A stretch of 32,553 bases of DNA from CAZDCZ01 sp964504155 (GTDB taxonomy: Bacteria > Bacteroidota > Bacteroidia > Bacteroidales > UBA12077), in NCBI GenBank assembly GCA_964504155.1, contig CAZDCZ010000031.1:1-32553 (forward strand), given 5' to 3'. The notes beneath the pieces were generated by a model. It had not been told where the DNA came from and did not search any database. It worked only from the letters and a program-made list of their open reading frames with translations. How positions within the stretch are numbered: the stretch's first letter is position 1; every line of letters starts with the position of its first letter. Shown in pieces: positions 9,107-17,794 of the stretch. The position numbers and the translations under genes were made by a program.

Positions 9107-10771
9107 ATGTTATCAGAAAATTTTATTGAATACATTGAGTCCAGTATAAAAGAAAACTGGGAACTTCCTGCTCTTTCCGACTACAAAGGTAAGTGCTTTA
9201 AATACAAAGATATAGCCCGCAAAATTGTTCGTATTCACATTATGTTTGAAGAATGTGATGTGAAAAAAGGCGATAAAATAGCTTTAATTAGTAAAAATTC
9301 CGCTAACTGGGGAATGACTTATTTAGCAATAATAACATATGGAGCAGTGGTTGTTCCAATTCTTCCCGATTTTTTACCTAACGATGTTCATCATATTGTT
9401 AATCATTCCGATTCGGTTGTTTTATTTTCGGGTGATCCGATATGGGAAAATCTTAACGAAGAAAGTATGCCCAATCTAAGAGCAATATTCTCTTTAAACG
9501 ACTTTAGATTGTTAATTGAAGGAAATCGTGAAAATATTCAGAAAAAATATAATAAATTAGATGAGATTTACGCAAAAAAATATCCAAACGGACTTAGTGC
9601 AAAATCCTTTAATATCCAGAAAATTTCAAATAAAGAAGTTGGTGTTTTAAATTACACATCAGGAACAACAGGTTTTTCTAAAGGAGTAGTTTTGCCATTA
9701 AACAGTTTAGCCGCAAATATTAGGTTTGCCATAAATAATATGCCATTAAAATCGGGTGATAATATTGTTTCGTTTTTACCCCTTGCACATACTTATGGTT
9801 GTGCTTTTGAGTTTTTATGGCCTTTTACAATAGGATGTCATATTCATTTTCTTACACGAACACCTTCGCCAAAAATTATTATTCAGGCATATAAAGAAAT
9901 TCGACCTAATTTAATTCTTTCGGTACCGCTTATTATGGAGAAAATGTACAAAAAACAAATTCTTCCAGCTTTAAATAAGCAATCGCTGAAGCTTATGCTT
10001 AAAGTACCTTTACTCAACAAAACAATTCTAAATAAAATAAGAGCTAAATTAGTTGATTCTTTTGGTGGTAATTTCCACGAAATAGTTATTGGAGGAGCTG
10101 CGCTTAATAAAGAAGTAGAAGATTTCCTTCATAAAATTAAGTTCCCTTTCTCTATTGGATATGGAATGACAGAATGTGGTCCTTTAATTAGCTATTCAAA
10201 CTGGGACATAACAAAATTAGGCTCTTCTGGTAGCATGGTCGATACTCTTGATATAAAAATAGATTCGGAAGACCCATATAATGTTGTTGGCGAAATAATG
10301 GTTAAGGGAGAAAATTTATTCTATGGTTATTATAAAAACAAAGAAGCTACCGAACATGTTCTCGCTAAAGATGGTTGGTTCCATACCGGTGACCTTGGTA
10401 TAATCGATAAAGAAAATTTTGTTTTTATTAAAGGACGTAGTAAAAGTTTACTATTAGGTGCATCGGGAGAAAATATTTATCCCGAAGAAATTGAAGCAAA
10501 ACTAAACAATTTTCAATATATTCAAGAATCAGTTGTAATTCAAAAAGGAACTCAATTAATTGCCTTAGTACATCCCGATTACGACTCGGTTGATAAAGAC
10601 AAAATATCTGAAAAGAAACTATTAGAACTATTAGAAAAAAATAAACATTTAACAAATCAAACTTTTCCAAAACATATGCAATTATCAAAAATTGAATTGT
10701 ATCCCGAAGAATTTGCAAAAACACCAAAACAAAATATTAAACGATATTTATACACAGCTAAAGATTATTAA
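9107..10771 (+). CDS. AMP-binding long-chain acyl-CoA synthetase-like protein
   Basis: 554 residues of the ANL superfamily. It adenylates a carboxylic acid, most likely a fatty acid, and transfers it to CoA. The P-loop-like motif is LNYTSGTTGFSKG near residue 183-195. The adenine-binding/catalytic motif is GYGMTECGPL. A8-type sequences follow: WFHTGDLGIIDKENFVFIKG and then GENIYPEEIEAKL near residues 462-474. The C-terminal hinge and lysine region (FAKTPKQNIKRY) is present. It is related to the FadD/long-chain branch, though it lacks the extra N-terminal length of eukaryotic forms. Neighbours do not reveal the substrate. It is probably transcribed alone from the promoter at 9016-9046. Confidence 0.88.
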   Translation: MLSENFIEYIESSIKENWELPALSDYKGKCFKYKDIARKIVRIHIMFEECDVKKGDKIALISKNSANWGMTYLAIITYGAVVVPILPDFLPNDVHHIVNHSDSVVLFSGDPIWENLNEESMPNLRAIFSLNDFRLLIEGNRENIQKKYNKLDEIYAKKYPNGLSAKSFNIQKISNKEVGVLNYTSGTTGFSKGVVLPLNSLAANIRFAINNMPLKSGDNIVSFLPLAHTYGCAFEFLWPFTIGCHIHFLTRTPSPKIIIQAYKEIRPNLILSVPLIMEKMYKKQILPALNKQSLKLMLKVPLLNKTILNKIRAKLVDSFGGNFHEIVIGGAALNKEVEDFLHKIKFPFSIGYGMTECGPLISYSNWDITKLGSSGSMVDTLDIKIDSEDPYNVVGEIMVKGENLFYGYYKNKEATEHVLAKDGWFHTGDLGIIDKENFVFIKGRSKSLLLGASGENIYPEEIEAKLNNFQYIQESVVIQKGTQLIALVHPDYDSVDKDKISEKKLLELLEKNKHLTNQTFPKHMQLSKIELYPEEFAKTPKQNIKRYLYTAKDY

Positions 10772-10783
10772 TTTATAATTATA

Positions 10784-10934
10784 AGATGGGGTACAAAAAG
10801 TGAAATTTTAATTTAATTTATCATATTGAGCGTGGTCAAAATATCTCATTTTTAAACTGACAGACTAACTTCGTTGAGCTCGTTTCTTTGACTTCGCTCA
10901 GAATGACAATAATCCGGATTTTTGTACACCATCT
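10784..10934 (-). repeat. Complete 151-bp MITE-like dispersed repeat
   Basis: The ends AGATGGGGTACAAAAA (10784-10799) and, on the other strand, AGATGGTGTACAAAAA (10934-10919) form a 16-base inverted repeat with one mismatch. The inside contains, in reverse complement, TCATTCTGAGCGAAGTC and a 43-base stretch that differs from the copy near 22025-22072 at only two positions. It carries no open frame. I see no clear target duplication. Confidence 0.75.
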
Positions 10935-10984
10935 TTATATCAATACAATGTACAAATTAAATCGTTATAGAATACAAGCATTCT

Positions 10985-11015
10985 TTTGCCCATATATTAT
11001 GATTTTATATCTTTG
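10985..11015 (+). promoter_or_regulatory. Bacteroidetes-type promoter of ispD
   Basis: TTTG at 10985-10988, a 19-base spacer, then TATCTTTG at 11008-11015: a full consensus match. The start of transcription would be about 22 bases before the ATG. Confidence 0.75.
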
Positions 11016-11044
11016 AAATACAAAATATTGTTAAATAAAAATAC

Positions 11045-11719
11045 ATGAAGCAATTTGCAATAATTGTAGCAGGAGGAACAGGAAAAAGAATGAAAAATTC
11101 TTTACCTAAACAATTTCTTTCTATTAATAATAAAATTATTTTAATGGAAAGTATAAAAGCATTTTATAATTATAATTCATCGATAAATATAATTGTTGCA
11201 CTACCCGAAAACCAAATTGAATATTGGAAAGAATTATGTACAAAATACGATTTTAATATTAAGCACTCGATTGTAACAGGAGGAAGAACTCGTTTTCATT
11301 CGGTAAAAAATGCTCTTTCATTAATCGATTCCAATAGTATTGTTGCTATTCATGATGCTGTTCGTCCATTGGTTAATTACAATACTATTTCGGAGAGTTT
11401 TAGAATTGCAAAAGAGAAAAAAAATGCTATTCCGTATATCGATTTGGTAGATTCGGTAAGATTTGTTGATGATAAAAATAATAAACCTGTTGATAGGGAC
11501 AATTATAAACTAATACAAACTCCACAAACATTTTATGCAAAAGACATTATAAATGCATATAAGCAGACTTATAATAAGAACTTTACAGATGACGCATCTG
11601 TTGCAGAAAGCAAGGGGATAAAAATCAACTTAATAAAAGGAAATCGTGAAAATATAAAAATTACCAATCAAGTTGATTTAGTTATTGCTACAGCACTTTT
11701 TAATTATTTATTAGAATGA
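11045..11719 (+). CDS. ispD: 2-C-methyl-D-erythritol 4-phosphate cytidylyltransferase
   Basis: Third step of the MEP isoprenoid pathway: joins CTP and MEP to CDP-ME. 224 residues, normal length. The nucleotide-binding N-terminus reads IIVAGGTGKRMKNSLPKQFL, with the catalytic Arg and Lys of the GxGxRM...PKQF motif. AIHDAVRPLV binds the metal and substrate, and TDDASVAESKG and GNRENIKIT are the standard C-terminal motifs. A consensus promoter lies just upstream. Its last 16 bases overlap the 3' end of the converging universal-stress gene. Presence of the MEP pathway supports a Bacteroidia-type host. Confidence 0.95.
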   Translation: MKQFAIIVAGGTGKRMKNSLPKQFLSINNKIILMESIKAFYNYNSSINIIVALPENQIEYWKELCTKYDFNIKHSIVTGGRTRFHSVKNALSLIDSNSIVAIHDAVRPLVNYNTISESFRIAKEKKNAIPYIDLVDSVRFVDDKNNKPVDRDNYKLIQTPQTFYAKDIINAYKQTYNKNFTDDASVAESKGIKINLIKGNRENIKITNQVDLVIATALFNYLLE

Positions 11720-12831
11720 AAAACAAATAGTGGAATATTAGAATGAAAAAACACTTTTTTAGCTAAACTGGGATTAAATAATTTTGCTATTATATTTCTT
11801 TTATGAGTAACCATTGCAAGTATATCAATTTTCTTTTTGCGAATATATTTCTGAACCCCAATTAAAAAGTCATCTTCTTCTATAATTGCACACTCAATTT
11901 CATAATCTTTATAATCTTTTTTTAAATTATCTTTAAAATTATCCATTTTAGCTTTATCCCATTGTTTGGTTTTTAAATTACCAATATGTACACAAAACAA
12001 TCTGAAGTCGAAAGAAGAAATAATATTCATTAACTTTCTTATAGCCATATTGTCCGATTCGTCGAAATTAGTAGCGTACATAATATTTATTGTGTTAATG
12101 CCCAAATAAATAGCATCTTCGGGGATAGCCAAAACAGGAACTTTGGTGTTTTCAATAACTTTTACGGCAACACTACCAATAAGGTCGTTTTCTTTTTCGC
12201 CTTGTCCTCTGGTTCCAATAATAATAACTTCGGGTTTATATGCTTTGCTCATTTCAACAATTTCGTCGGAAGCTACACCCCTAACTAAAGCATAATCGAT
12301 TTTTACTCCTTGTATATTATCTTTTTCAAGTTTATCTTTCAAATCGCAATAAAACTTTTCCATATTTTGTTTTGCTCGCAATTCTATTTCGCGAATAATT
12401 TCATCCATATTTACCTGATAATAATACGTATCGGTTAATGGCATAGAATTAACAACGGGATTGTAATATACATGAAGTAATTTTATTTCGGCATTAAGTT
12501 TTTCAGCTAATCCAACAGCATATTTGCATGCATTTATTGAATAATCGGAAAAATCTATAGGAACAAGTATCTTTTGAACATTACTATCAAAAGTCTCATC
12601 AGGCGAATCTCTGTTTTCGTCGCGAATTTTCTCATTTACTTTCTCTACAATTCTAAGAGCTTTTTCTAAGTTTTTTGAGCTAACTCTTACTTTTACCCCT
12701 CCGGGAACAGCAGAATGAATAATATTAATATCTTTTAAATAACATTCAATACCTTCTGCTTCCAAATGCCCTTTAATAACCTGAGCCATGGAAAAAGTAT
12801 GTATCGCTATTGTAACAAATTTCTCTTCCAT
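11704..12831 (-). CDS. Fusion of a DUF2007-like domain with two universal stress (UspA) domains
   Basis: 375 residues. Residues ~5-66 (VTIAIHTFSMAQVIKGHLEAEGI and PGGVKVRVSSKNLEKALRIV) look like the DUF2007 putative signal-transducing domain. A UspA domain follows from about 88 to 238, beginning KILVPIDFSDYS and carrying the ATP-binding motif GTRGQG...GSVAVKVI. A second, divergent UspA domain runs from about 246 to the end (INIMYATNFDESDN...). It lacks the Gly-rich ATP motif and has THKRNIIAKLFNPS in its place. Usp proteins are cytosolic and bind ATP in stress adaptation; the role of DUF2007 is unknown. It is downstream of the 12872 gene by 40 bases and probably in the same transcript. It overlaps ispD tail to tail. 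Confidence 0.88.
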   Translation of the reverse strand: MEEKFVTIAIHTFSMAQVIKGHLEAEGIECYLKDINIIHSAVPGGVKVRVSSKNLEKALRIVEKVNEKIRDENRDSPDETFDSNVQKILVPIDFSDYSINACKYAVGLAEKLNAEIKLLHVYYNPVVNSMPLTDTYYYQVNMDEIIREIELRAKQNMEKFYCDLKDKLEKDNIQGVKIDYALVRGVASDEIVEMSKAYKPEVIIIGTRGQGEKENDLIGSVAVKVIENTKVPVLAIPEDAIYLGINTINIMYATNFDESDNMAIRKLMNIISSFDFRLFCVHIGNLKTKQWDKAKMDNFKDNLKKDYKDYEIECAIIEEDDFLIGVQKYIRKKKIDILAMVTHKRNIIAKLFNPSLAKKVFFHSNIPLFVFHSNK

Positions 12832-12871
12832 AACAAAAATGTTTTAAATTAAATTTATACTTCTATTGACT

Positions 12872-13654
12872 TTACCCAAAATCGTAAACTCCAAATTTTT
12901 CTAATAACTTAACAAGAGCCGGTTTTAAATTATCGGGAACATTAAAAACTAAATTCTCAAAATCTGGAATAGCTTGCCTGTTTATAATAAGACTAGACGA
13001 ATCTTTTGGTGTAGCAGGAATTGTATATTTCCCAATATATGGCAATAATTTCCAACATTCTTTATTGTCGTTAAATAAGGCTAATACTTCGAAAGCAATA
13101 ATTAATATTTTTGCTCTATTTAGTTTATCGTTTTTTCGAAGTTTAGCTATTTGGTTTTCAATCCAATTCCCAGTTACTTGATATTTAACAATATCGACTA
13201 TACTAAATGCTGAACCAAGCAAATTATTTTTATACTCGGCAAATTTCTTGTAGTAATTCTTTAAATTTTCGTTCGGGTAATCATTTTTCCATTTTTCCGA
13301 TAAAAAATCAAGAATATACATTGATGAAATATGGGCAATTATTTCGATAAACCAATTACTAATGCGCGGATCACAATAAAGCTTACTAAATACTTGTGTA
13401 TATTGAAAAGCTATTTGATTATAAAACAAACCGGAAACATTTAAACCAATTTTATAATAATCATTATGTAAGGGCCAATATAAAGTTGGACCATATAACT
13501 GATCGTTAACTATTTGTATTTTTTTAAATCCTAATTGTGGTCCGGCAGGTATTAGTTTATCAAATTCATCTACTATATCGTTTATTACAAACAACATAGA
13601 TTTGTTCAATTTTTCATCTTCAAAAACATTAATTTCTACCGACCAATTCTTCAT
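12872..13654 (-). CDS. Unknown protein resembling a metallopeptidase that has lost its zinc motif
   Basis: 260 residues, no signal peptide, no membrane segment. I do not know its function. The middle (residues ~75-125: IAFQYTQVFSKLY, DPRISNWFIEIIAHISS, ILDFLSEKW) has the layout of a little-studied group of zinc-peptidase-like proteins. In those proteins a helix with HExxH is followed by WxEExLCExxS and an AEKW-type helix. Here the expected HExxH positions read QVFSK, so the histidines and glutamate are absent, while a glutamate remains in WFIE. If the relationship holds, it is a catalytically dead member. The relationship is inferred by eye from remembered sequences and is uncertain. It probably forms an operon with the DUF2007-Usp gene 40 bases downstream. 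Confidence 0.6.
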   Translation of the reverse strand: MKNWSVEINVFEDEKLNKSMLFVINDIVDEFDKLIPAGPQLGFKKIQIVNDQLYGPTLYWPLHNDYYKIGLNVSGLFYNQIAFQYTQVFSKLYCDPRISNWFIEIIAHISSMYILDFLSEKWKNDYPNENLKNYYKKFAEYKNNLLGSAFSIVDIVKYQVTGNWIENQIAKLRKNDKLNRAKILIIAFEVLALFNDNKECWKLLPYIGKYTIPATPKDSSSLIINRQAIPDFENLVFNVPDNLKPALVKLLEKFGVYDFG

Positions 13655-13990
13655 AATGTATATATTTTAATTAATAATAACTTGCGGAAAGCCCAAAATA
13701 ACATTAATTTCAGGCAAAAAAGAGAGTGAAAATATTATTGAAATAAATTACAAAAAATAAAATAAAAAAACAAATAAAACATCCTTAATTTTGAAAATTA
13801 CTAAACACATTTGTTGTATTAAATTTAATATCCTGTAAAGTACATTTATATTGAGGGTTTTTACTCTGTTGTTGGGTTATATGCAATAGGGATTGCACTG
13901 ATATAGATTATAGAAGTAAAAAATGTAATTTTTCTTAGCAAACGGAGGCGACGAAACAAAGCCCACGTATTGATTAGAAAAATACATATT

Positions 13991-14110
13991 TTACAATACA
14001 ACTATAAGTAAAAGTCCGGTTATTGCCATTAAAATATTAATACTTAAATTATTATATTCGATAAATTTTGAAATGTCTTTATTCCTATGATATGCATATA
14101 TATAAGTTAA
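13991..14110 (-). pseudogene. Possible remnant of a small membrane protein (C-terminus)
   Basis: The minus strand reads open for about 45 codons up to TAA at 13993-13991. It includes AYHRNKDISKFIEYNNLSIN and ends in the hydrophobic LMAITGLLLIVVL. This looks like the last transmembrane segment of a small inner-membrane protein. There is no start codon in a sensible place, and the frame closes upstream. It may be the tail of a decayed gene, or chance in AT-rich DNA. Confidence 0.3.
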
Positions 14111-14116
14111 AAATAT

Positions 14117-14124
14117 TATTTTTG
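14117..14124 (+). promoter_or_regulatory. -7 box of the asnS operon
   Basis: TATTTTTG matches TAnnTTTG exactly and lies 51 bases before the asnS ATG. No clear -33 TTG at the right distance. Confidence 0.45.
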
Positions 14125-14175
14125 TATTTTAATATAATAATACAATATTTTTAAAACACATAAATTTTATTAATA

Positions 14176-15570
14176 ATGACACTAAAACGCAGCACTGTAA
14201 AAGATTTGCTTGCATCGACAAATGTTGATCGAGATGTTCATGTTAAAGGTTGGGTAAGAACAAAACGCGGAAATAAAAAAATTGCCTTTATTGCATTAAA
14301 CGATGGTTCTACAATAAATAATATTCAGATTGTAGTTGATATTGAAAAATTTGACGAAGAATTGATAAAACAAATCACTACAGGTTCAAGTGTTGGTATT
14401 ACAGGCAAGCTTGTAAAATCGATGGGTAAAGGACAGGCAACAGAAATACAGGGAAGCGAAATTGTGGTTTATGGAACAGCAAACACCGAGACTTATCCCT
14501 TACAAAAAAAGGGACATTCGATGGAATTTTTACGCGAAAATGCTCATTTAAGGTTCAGAACAAATACTTTTGGTGCTGTTTTTAGAATTAGACATGCAAT
14601 GGCTTTTGCTATACATAAATATTTTAACGATAAAGGTTTTTACTATCTACATACTCCAATAATTACCGGTTCTGATGCCGAAGGTGCCGGAGAGATGTTT
14701 CAGGTTACAAATTTTGATATTAAAAATACTCCTATAGATAAAAACGGGGATATTGATTTCTCGCAAGATTTTTTTGGTAAATCAACCAATTTAACTGTTT
14801 CGGGACAATTAGAAGCTGAACTCGGGGCTATGGCTCTTTCGAATGTATATACTTTTGGCCCTACTTTTAGAGCCGAGAACTCAAATACTCCTCGACACTT
14901 AGCTGAATTTTGGATGGTTGAACCAGAAATGGCTTTTTACGATATTAACGATAATATGGAATTGGCCGAAGATTTTTTAAAATATCTTATTAAATATGCC
15001 ATCGATAATTGTAAAGACGATTTAGAATTCTTAAATAAAATGTTTGATAAAGAACTTATTGAACGACTTGAGTCAGTTGCTACTAATGATTTTAAAAGAA
15101 TTACATATACCGAAGCTATAGAAATTTTAGAAAAATCGAATCAAAAATTTGAATTTCCCGTAAAATGGGGTGCCGATTTGCAAAGCGAACATGAAAGATA
15201 TTTAGTAGAAAATCATTTTAAAATGCCTGTAATTGTAATTGATTATCCTAAAGATATTAAGGCTTTTTATATGAAACAAAACGATGATGGAAAAACTGTT
15301 GGGGCAATGGATGTTTTATTCCCCAAAATTGGCGAAATTATTGGCGGCTCGCAAAGAGAAGAAAATTATGAGAAACTAACAACCAGAATGCACGAAATGG
15401 GAATTCCGGAAAAAGATCTCTGGTGGTATTTAGAAACTCGTAAATATGGCACAACTCCTCACAGTGGTTTTGGCTTAGGTTTCGAAAGATTATTGTTGTT
15501 TGTTACAGGTATGAGTAATATTCGCGACGTTATTCCATTCCCAAGAACACCAAAAAATGCTGAATTTTAA
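14176..15570 (+). CDS. asnS: Asparaginyl-tRNA synthetase
   Basis: Charges tRNA-Asn directly with asparagine (class II synthetase, cytosolic). 464 residues, normal length. The N-terminal OB-fold anticodon-binding domain covers about residues 1-110 (VHVKGWVRTKRGNKKIAFIALNDG). The catalytic domain shows motif 1 around FRTNTFGAVFRIRHAMAFAI and GEMFQVTNFD. Motif 2 is FRAENSNTPRHLAEFWMVEP, and motif 3 is GFGLGFERLLLFVTG. AsnRS rather than AspRS is indicated by the LAEFWMVEPEMAF segment and overall size. It is followed after 35 bases by rpoN on the same strand, and the two are likely co-transcribed. Confidence 0.97.
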   Translation: MTLKRSTVKDLLASTNVDRDVHVKGWVRTKRGNKKIAFIALNDGSTINNIQIVVDIEKFDEELIKQITTGSSVGITGKLVKSMGKGQATEIQGSEIVVYGTANTETYPLQKKGHSMEFLRENAHLRFRTNTFGAVFRIRHAMAFAIHKYFNDKGFYYLHTPIITGSDAEGAGEMFQVTNFDIKNTPIDKNGDIDFSQDFFGKSTNLTVSGQLEAELGAMALSNVYTFGPTFRAENSNTPRHLAEFWMVEPEMAFYDINDNMELAEDFLKYLIKYAIDNCKDDLEFLNKMFDKELIERLESVATNDFKRITYTEAIEILEKSNQKFEFPVKWGADLQSEHERYLVENHFKMPVIVIDYPKDIKAFYMKQNDDGKTVGAMDVLFPKIGEIIGGSQREENYEKLTTRMHEMGIPEKDLWWYLETRKYGTTPHSGFGLGFERLLLFVTGMSNIRDVIPFPRTPKNAEF

Positions 15571-15605
15571 TTTATTATAAATAAATTTCTCGTTAAGTAC
15601 AGGAT

Positions 15606-17060
15606 ATGTTAAAACAAAGTTTACAACAAAAACTATTACAAAAACTTTCGCCTCAACAAATTCAAATGATTAAGTTGTTAGAAGTTCCAACAATGCAACT
15701 TGAACAACGAATTAAAAAGGAGCTAGAAGAAAACCCTGTTCTTGAAGAAGGAAACGATAATAATATTGACGATAATTCTCAAGATAACATTAGCGAAGAT
15801 AACGTTGATAATAATCAAGATGAGTTTACTTTAGAAGATTATATTAACGACGAAGATGTTCCGGCGTATAAATTATCGGCTAAAAACTATTCAAAAGACG
15901 ACAAACATGTAGATATTCCGTTTTCTGTTGGAACAAGTTTTCATGAGAATTTAATAAATCAATTAAGCTTAAAATATTTAGACGATAATGATTATCAATT
16001 AGCACTATATTTAATTGGAAATGTTGATGATAGCGGTTATATCAGACGCAGACTTGATTCTATAGTTAACGATTTGGCATTTTCGCAAAATATTGAAACT
16101 ACAGAAGAAAAATTACTCGAAATATTAAGAATAATACAAGACCTTGAGCCTACAGGAGTAGGTGCTCGAAATTTACAAGAATGCTTGCTCCTTCAGATTG
16201 AAAATAAAAATCGTAATAATCCTGAAATTGAATTGGTTTGGAAAATTCTTAAGTACTATTTTAATGAATTTACAAAAAAACATTACGATAAAATTATTAC
16301 TCGCTTAAATATTAGCGAAGAAGAATTAAAAGAAGCCATTAATATAATATTAAAACTAAACCCTAAACCAGGTGGTAGTTTTACCGATATGCAAGAGAAT
16401 AATATTCAAACAATAATGCCCGATTTTTTTCTCGAAAATATTGATGACGAATTACAATTATCGCTTAACTCGAAAAATATACCCTCGTTAAAAGTTAGCG
16501 ATACATATACCGAAATGCTTAAAGCATATAGCAATAATAAAAAAGCTAACAATAAAGACCAAAAACAAGCTGTTAGTTTTGTAAAACAAAAACTCGATTC
16601 TGCAAAATGGTTTATTGATGCTATAAAACAAAGACAAAATACTCTCCTGCTTACTATGAATGCTATAATAAATTATCAGCACGATTATTTTCTCGAAGGA
16701 GACGAATCGAAATTAAAACCAATGATTTTAAAAGACATAGCAGAAAAAACAGATTTAGACATTTCTACTATCTCGAGAGTTGCGAATAGTAAGTATATTC
16801 AAACTCATTTTGGCACATTCGCACTTAAATACTTTTTCTCAGAAGGCTTAACAAATACTAGTGGAGAAGAAGTTTCGACACGCGAAATAAAATCGATACT
16901 TAAAGAAAGCATAGAAAACGAAAATAAAAAGAAACCCTTAACAGATGAAAAACTAACAGATTTATTGAAAGAAAAAGGATATAATATAGCACGACGTACA
17001 GCGGCAAAATATCGCGAACAATTAAATATTCCGGTAGCTCGTTTAAGAAAAAAACTTTAA
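15606..17060 (+). CDS. rpoN: RNA polymerase sigma-54 factor
   Basis: Alternative sigma factor that needs an AAA+ activator to open promoters of the -24/-12 type. 484 residues. Region I is the Gln/Leu-rich N-terminus (MLKQSLQQKLLQKLSPQQIQ and MKxLE-like LEQRIKKELEENPVLEEG) that contacts activators. An acidic linker covers residues ~50-90, and the core-binding region runs roughly 110-300. A helix-turn-helix lies near ISTISRVANSKYIQTHFGTF. The diagnostic RpoN box is ARRTAAKYREQL near the C-terminus. No activator gene is in the window. Second gene of the asnS-rpoN-membrane protein cluster. Confidence 0.97.
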   Translation: MLKQSLQQKLLQKLSPQQIQMIKLLEVPTMQLEQRIKKELEENPVLEEGNDNNIDDNSQDNISEDNVDNNQDEFTLEDYINDEDVPAYKLSAKNYSKDDKHVDIPFSVGTSFHENLINQLSLKYLDDNDYQLALYLIGNVDDSGYIRRRLDSIVNDLAFSQNIETTEEKLLEILRIIQDLEPTGVGARNLQECLLLQIENKNRNNPEIELVWKILKYYFNEFTKKHYDKIITRLNISEEELKEAINIILKLNPKPGGSFTDMQENNIQTIMPDFFLENIDDELQLSLNSKNIPSLKVSDTYTEMLKAYSNNKKANNKDQKQAVSFVKQKLDSAKWFIDAIKQRQNTLLLTMNAIINYQHDYFLEGDESKLKPMILKDIAEKTDLDISTISRVANSKYIQTHFGTFALKYFFSEGLTNTSGEEVSTREIKSILKESIENENKKKPLTDEKLTDLLKEKGYNIARRTAAKYREQLNIPVARLRKKL

Positions 17061-17088
17061 GTAATTATAAACTCTTTTTATTACTAAT

Positions 17089-17709
17089 ATGAATTCAACA
17101 ATAAATAATTTTTCAAAATTTTTTTCGTTTGTCTTTCATCCTTTAATTATGCCAAGTATTGGTATTTTAATACTATTTAACTCTAATTCGTATATTAATT
17201 TTCTAACTTTCGATGCAAAAAAAATAATTTTTTTAATTGTATTTATTAGTACTTTCCTATTACCCTTACTATTTGTTCCTTTTTACTTTTTTCATAATAT
17301 TATTAAAAATCTAGAAATGAGTAATCATAAGGAAAGAATTATTCCTTTTGCAACTACTTCTGTGGTATATTTATTTTGCTATTTTTTGTTACATCGTCTT
17401 GCTGTTCCAATTATTATCGAAAGCTTTATTTTAGCTTCGTTTATTACAATTCTTGTTTTATTGATTATTTCTTATAAATGGAAAATAAGCGCCCACATGA
17501 TTGGCATTGGGGGACTTGCCGGAACAATTGTTGGTTTTTCGTTTCTTTTAGGAGTAAATCTTATGTTTTATTTATTACCAGTAATTATTCTGTCGGGTTT
17601 AATTGCTTCATCGCGAATGATTTTAAAAACACATAATCCACCTCAAGTTTATTCCGGATGGATTATTGGATTTGTTGTTACATCAACAAGCTTGTTAGTT
17701 TTAAGCTAA
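17089..17709 (+). CDS. Integral membrane protein, PAP2-phosphatase-like
   Basis: 206 residues with about six hydrophobic membrane segments. The pattern KERIIPF (near residue 81-87), then WKISAHMIGIGG (near 131-142), then SRMILKTHNPPQVYSGWIIGF (near 174-194) recalls the three phosphatase signature blocks of the PAP2 superfamily (K-x-R-P, SGH, S-R-x-H-x-D). Some residues differ: SAH replaces SGH, and no aspartate follows the last histidine at the usual place. It may therefore be a divergent lipid-phosphatase homologue or an inactive relative. It lies 28 bases after rpoN on the same strand and is probably in that operon. Confidence 0.7.
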   Translation: MNSTINNFSKFFSFVFHPLIMPSIGILILFNSNSYINFLTFDAKKIIFLIVFISTFLLPLLFVPFYFFHNIIKNLEMSNHKERIIPFATTSVVYLFCYFLLHRLAVPIIIESFILASFITILVLLIISYKWKISAHMIGIGGLAGTIVGFSFLLGVNLMFYLLPVIILSGLIASSRMILKTHNPPQVYSGWIIGFVVTSTSLLVLS

Positions 17710-17742
17710 TTATAATTCATTCCCGACTTACAACTCTAACAG

Positions 17743-17766
17743 GATTAATAAAAACCCCTATTAATC
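17743..17766. terminator. Perfect 8-bp hairpin after the membrane-protein gene
   Basis: GATTAATA (17743-17750) and TATTAATC (17759-17766) pair perfectly around the loop AAAACCCC. There is no T-run on the plus-strand side, so it is a weak terminator candidate for the gene ending at 17709. It may instead be part of the neighbouring GC-rich block. Confidence 0.35.
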
Positions 17767-17794
17767 AACTCTGTTGGATATAGTAATTTGATGA

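Larger units (their letters stand above)
13655..14175. other. Long intergenic region between the 13654 gene and asnS
   Basis: 521 bases. It holds a minus-strand remnant of a small membrane protein (13991-14110), a short GC-richer patch near 13940-13975, and the asnS -7 box (14117-14124). I see no intact gene or RNA. Confidence 0.6.

Noticed and set aside
8869..9135. Minus-strand open frame of 88 codons
   Set aside because: Low-complexity, overlaps the ligase start and the ligase promoter, and resembles no protein.
10428..10727. Minus-strand open frame inside the acyl-CoA ligase
   Set aside because: It runs antisense to conserved motifs of the ligase.
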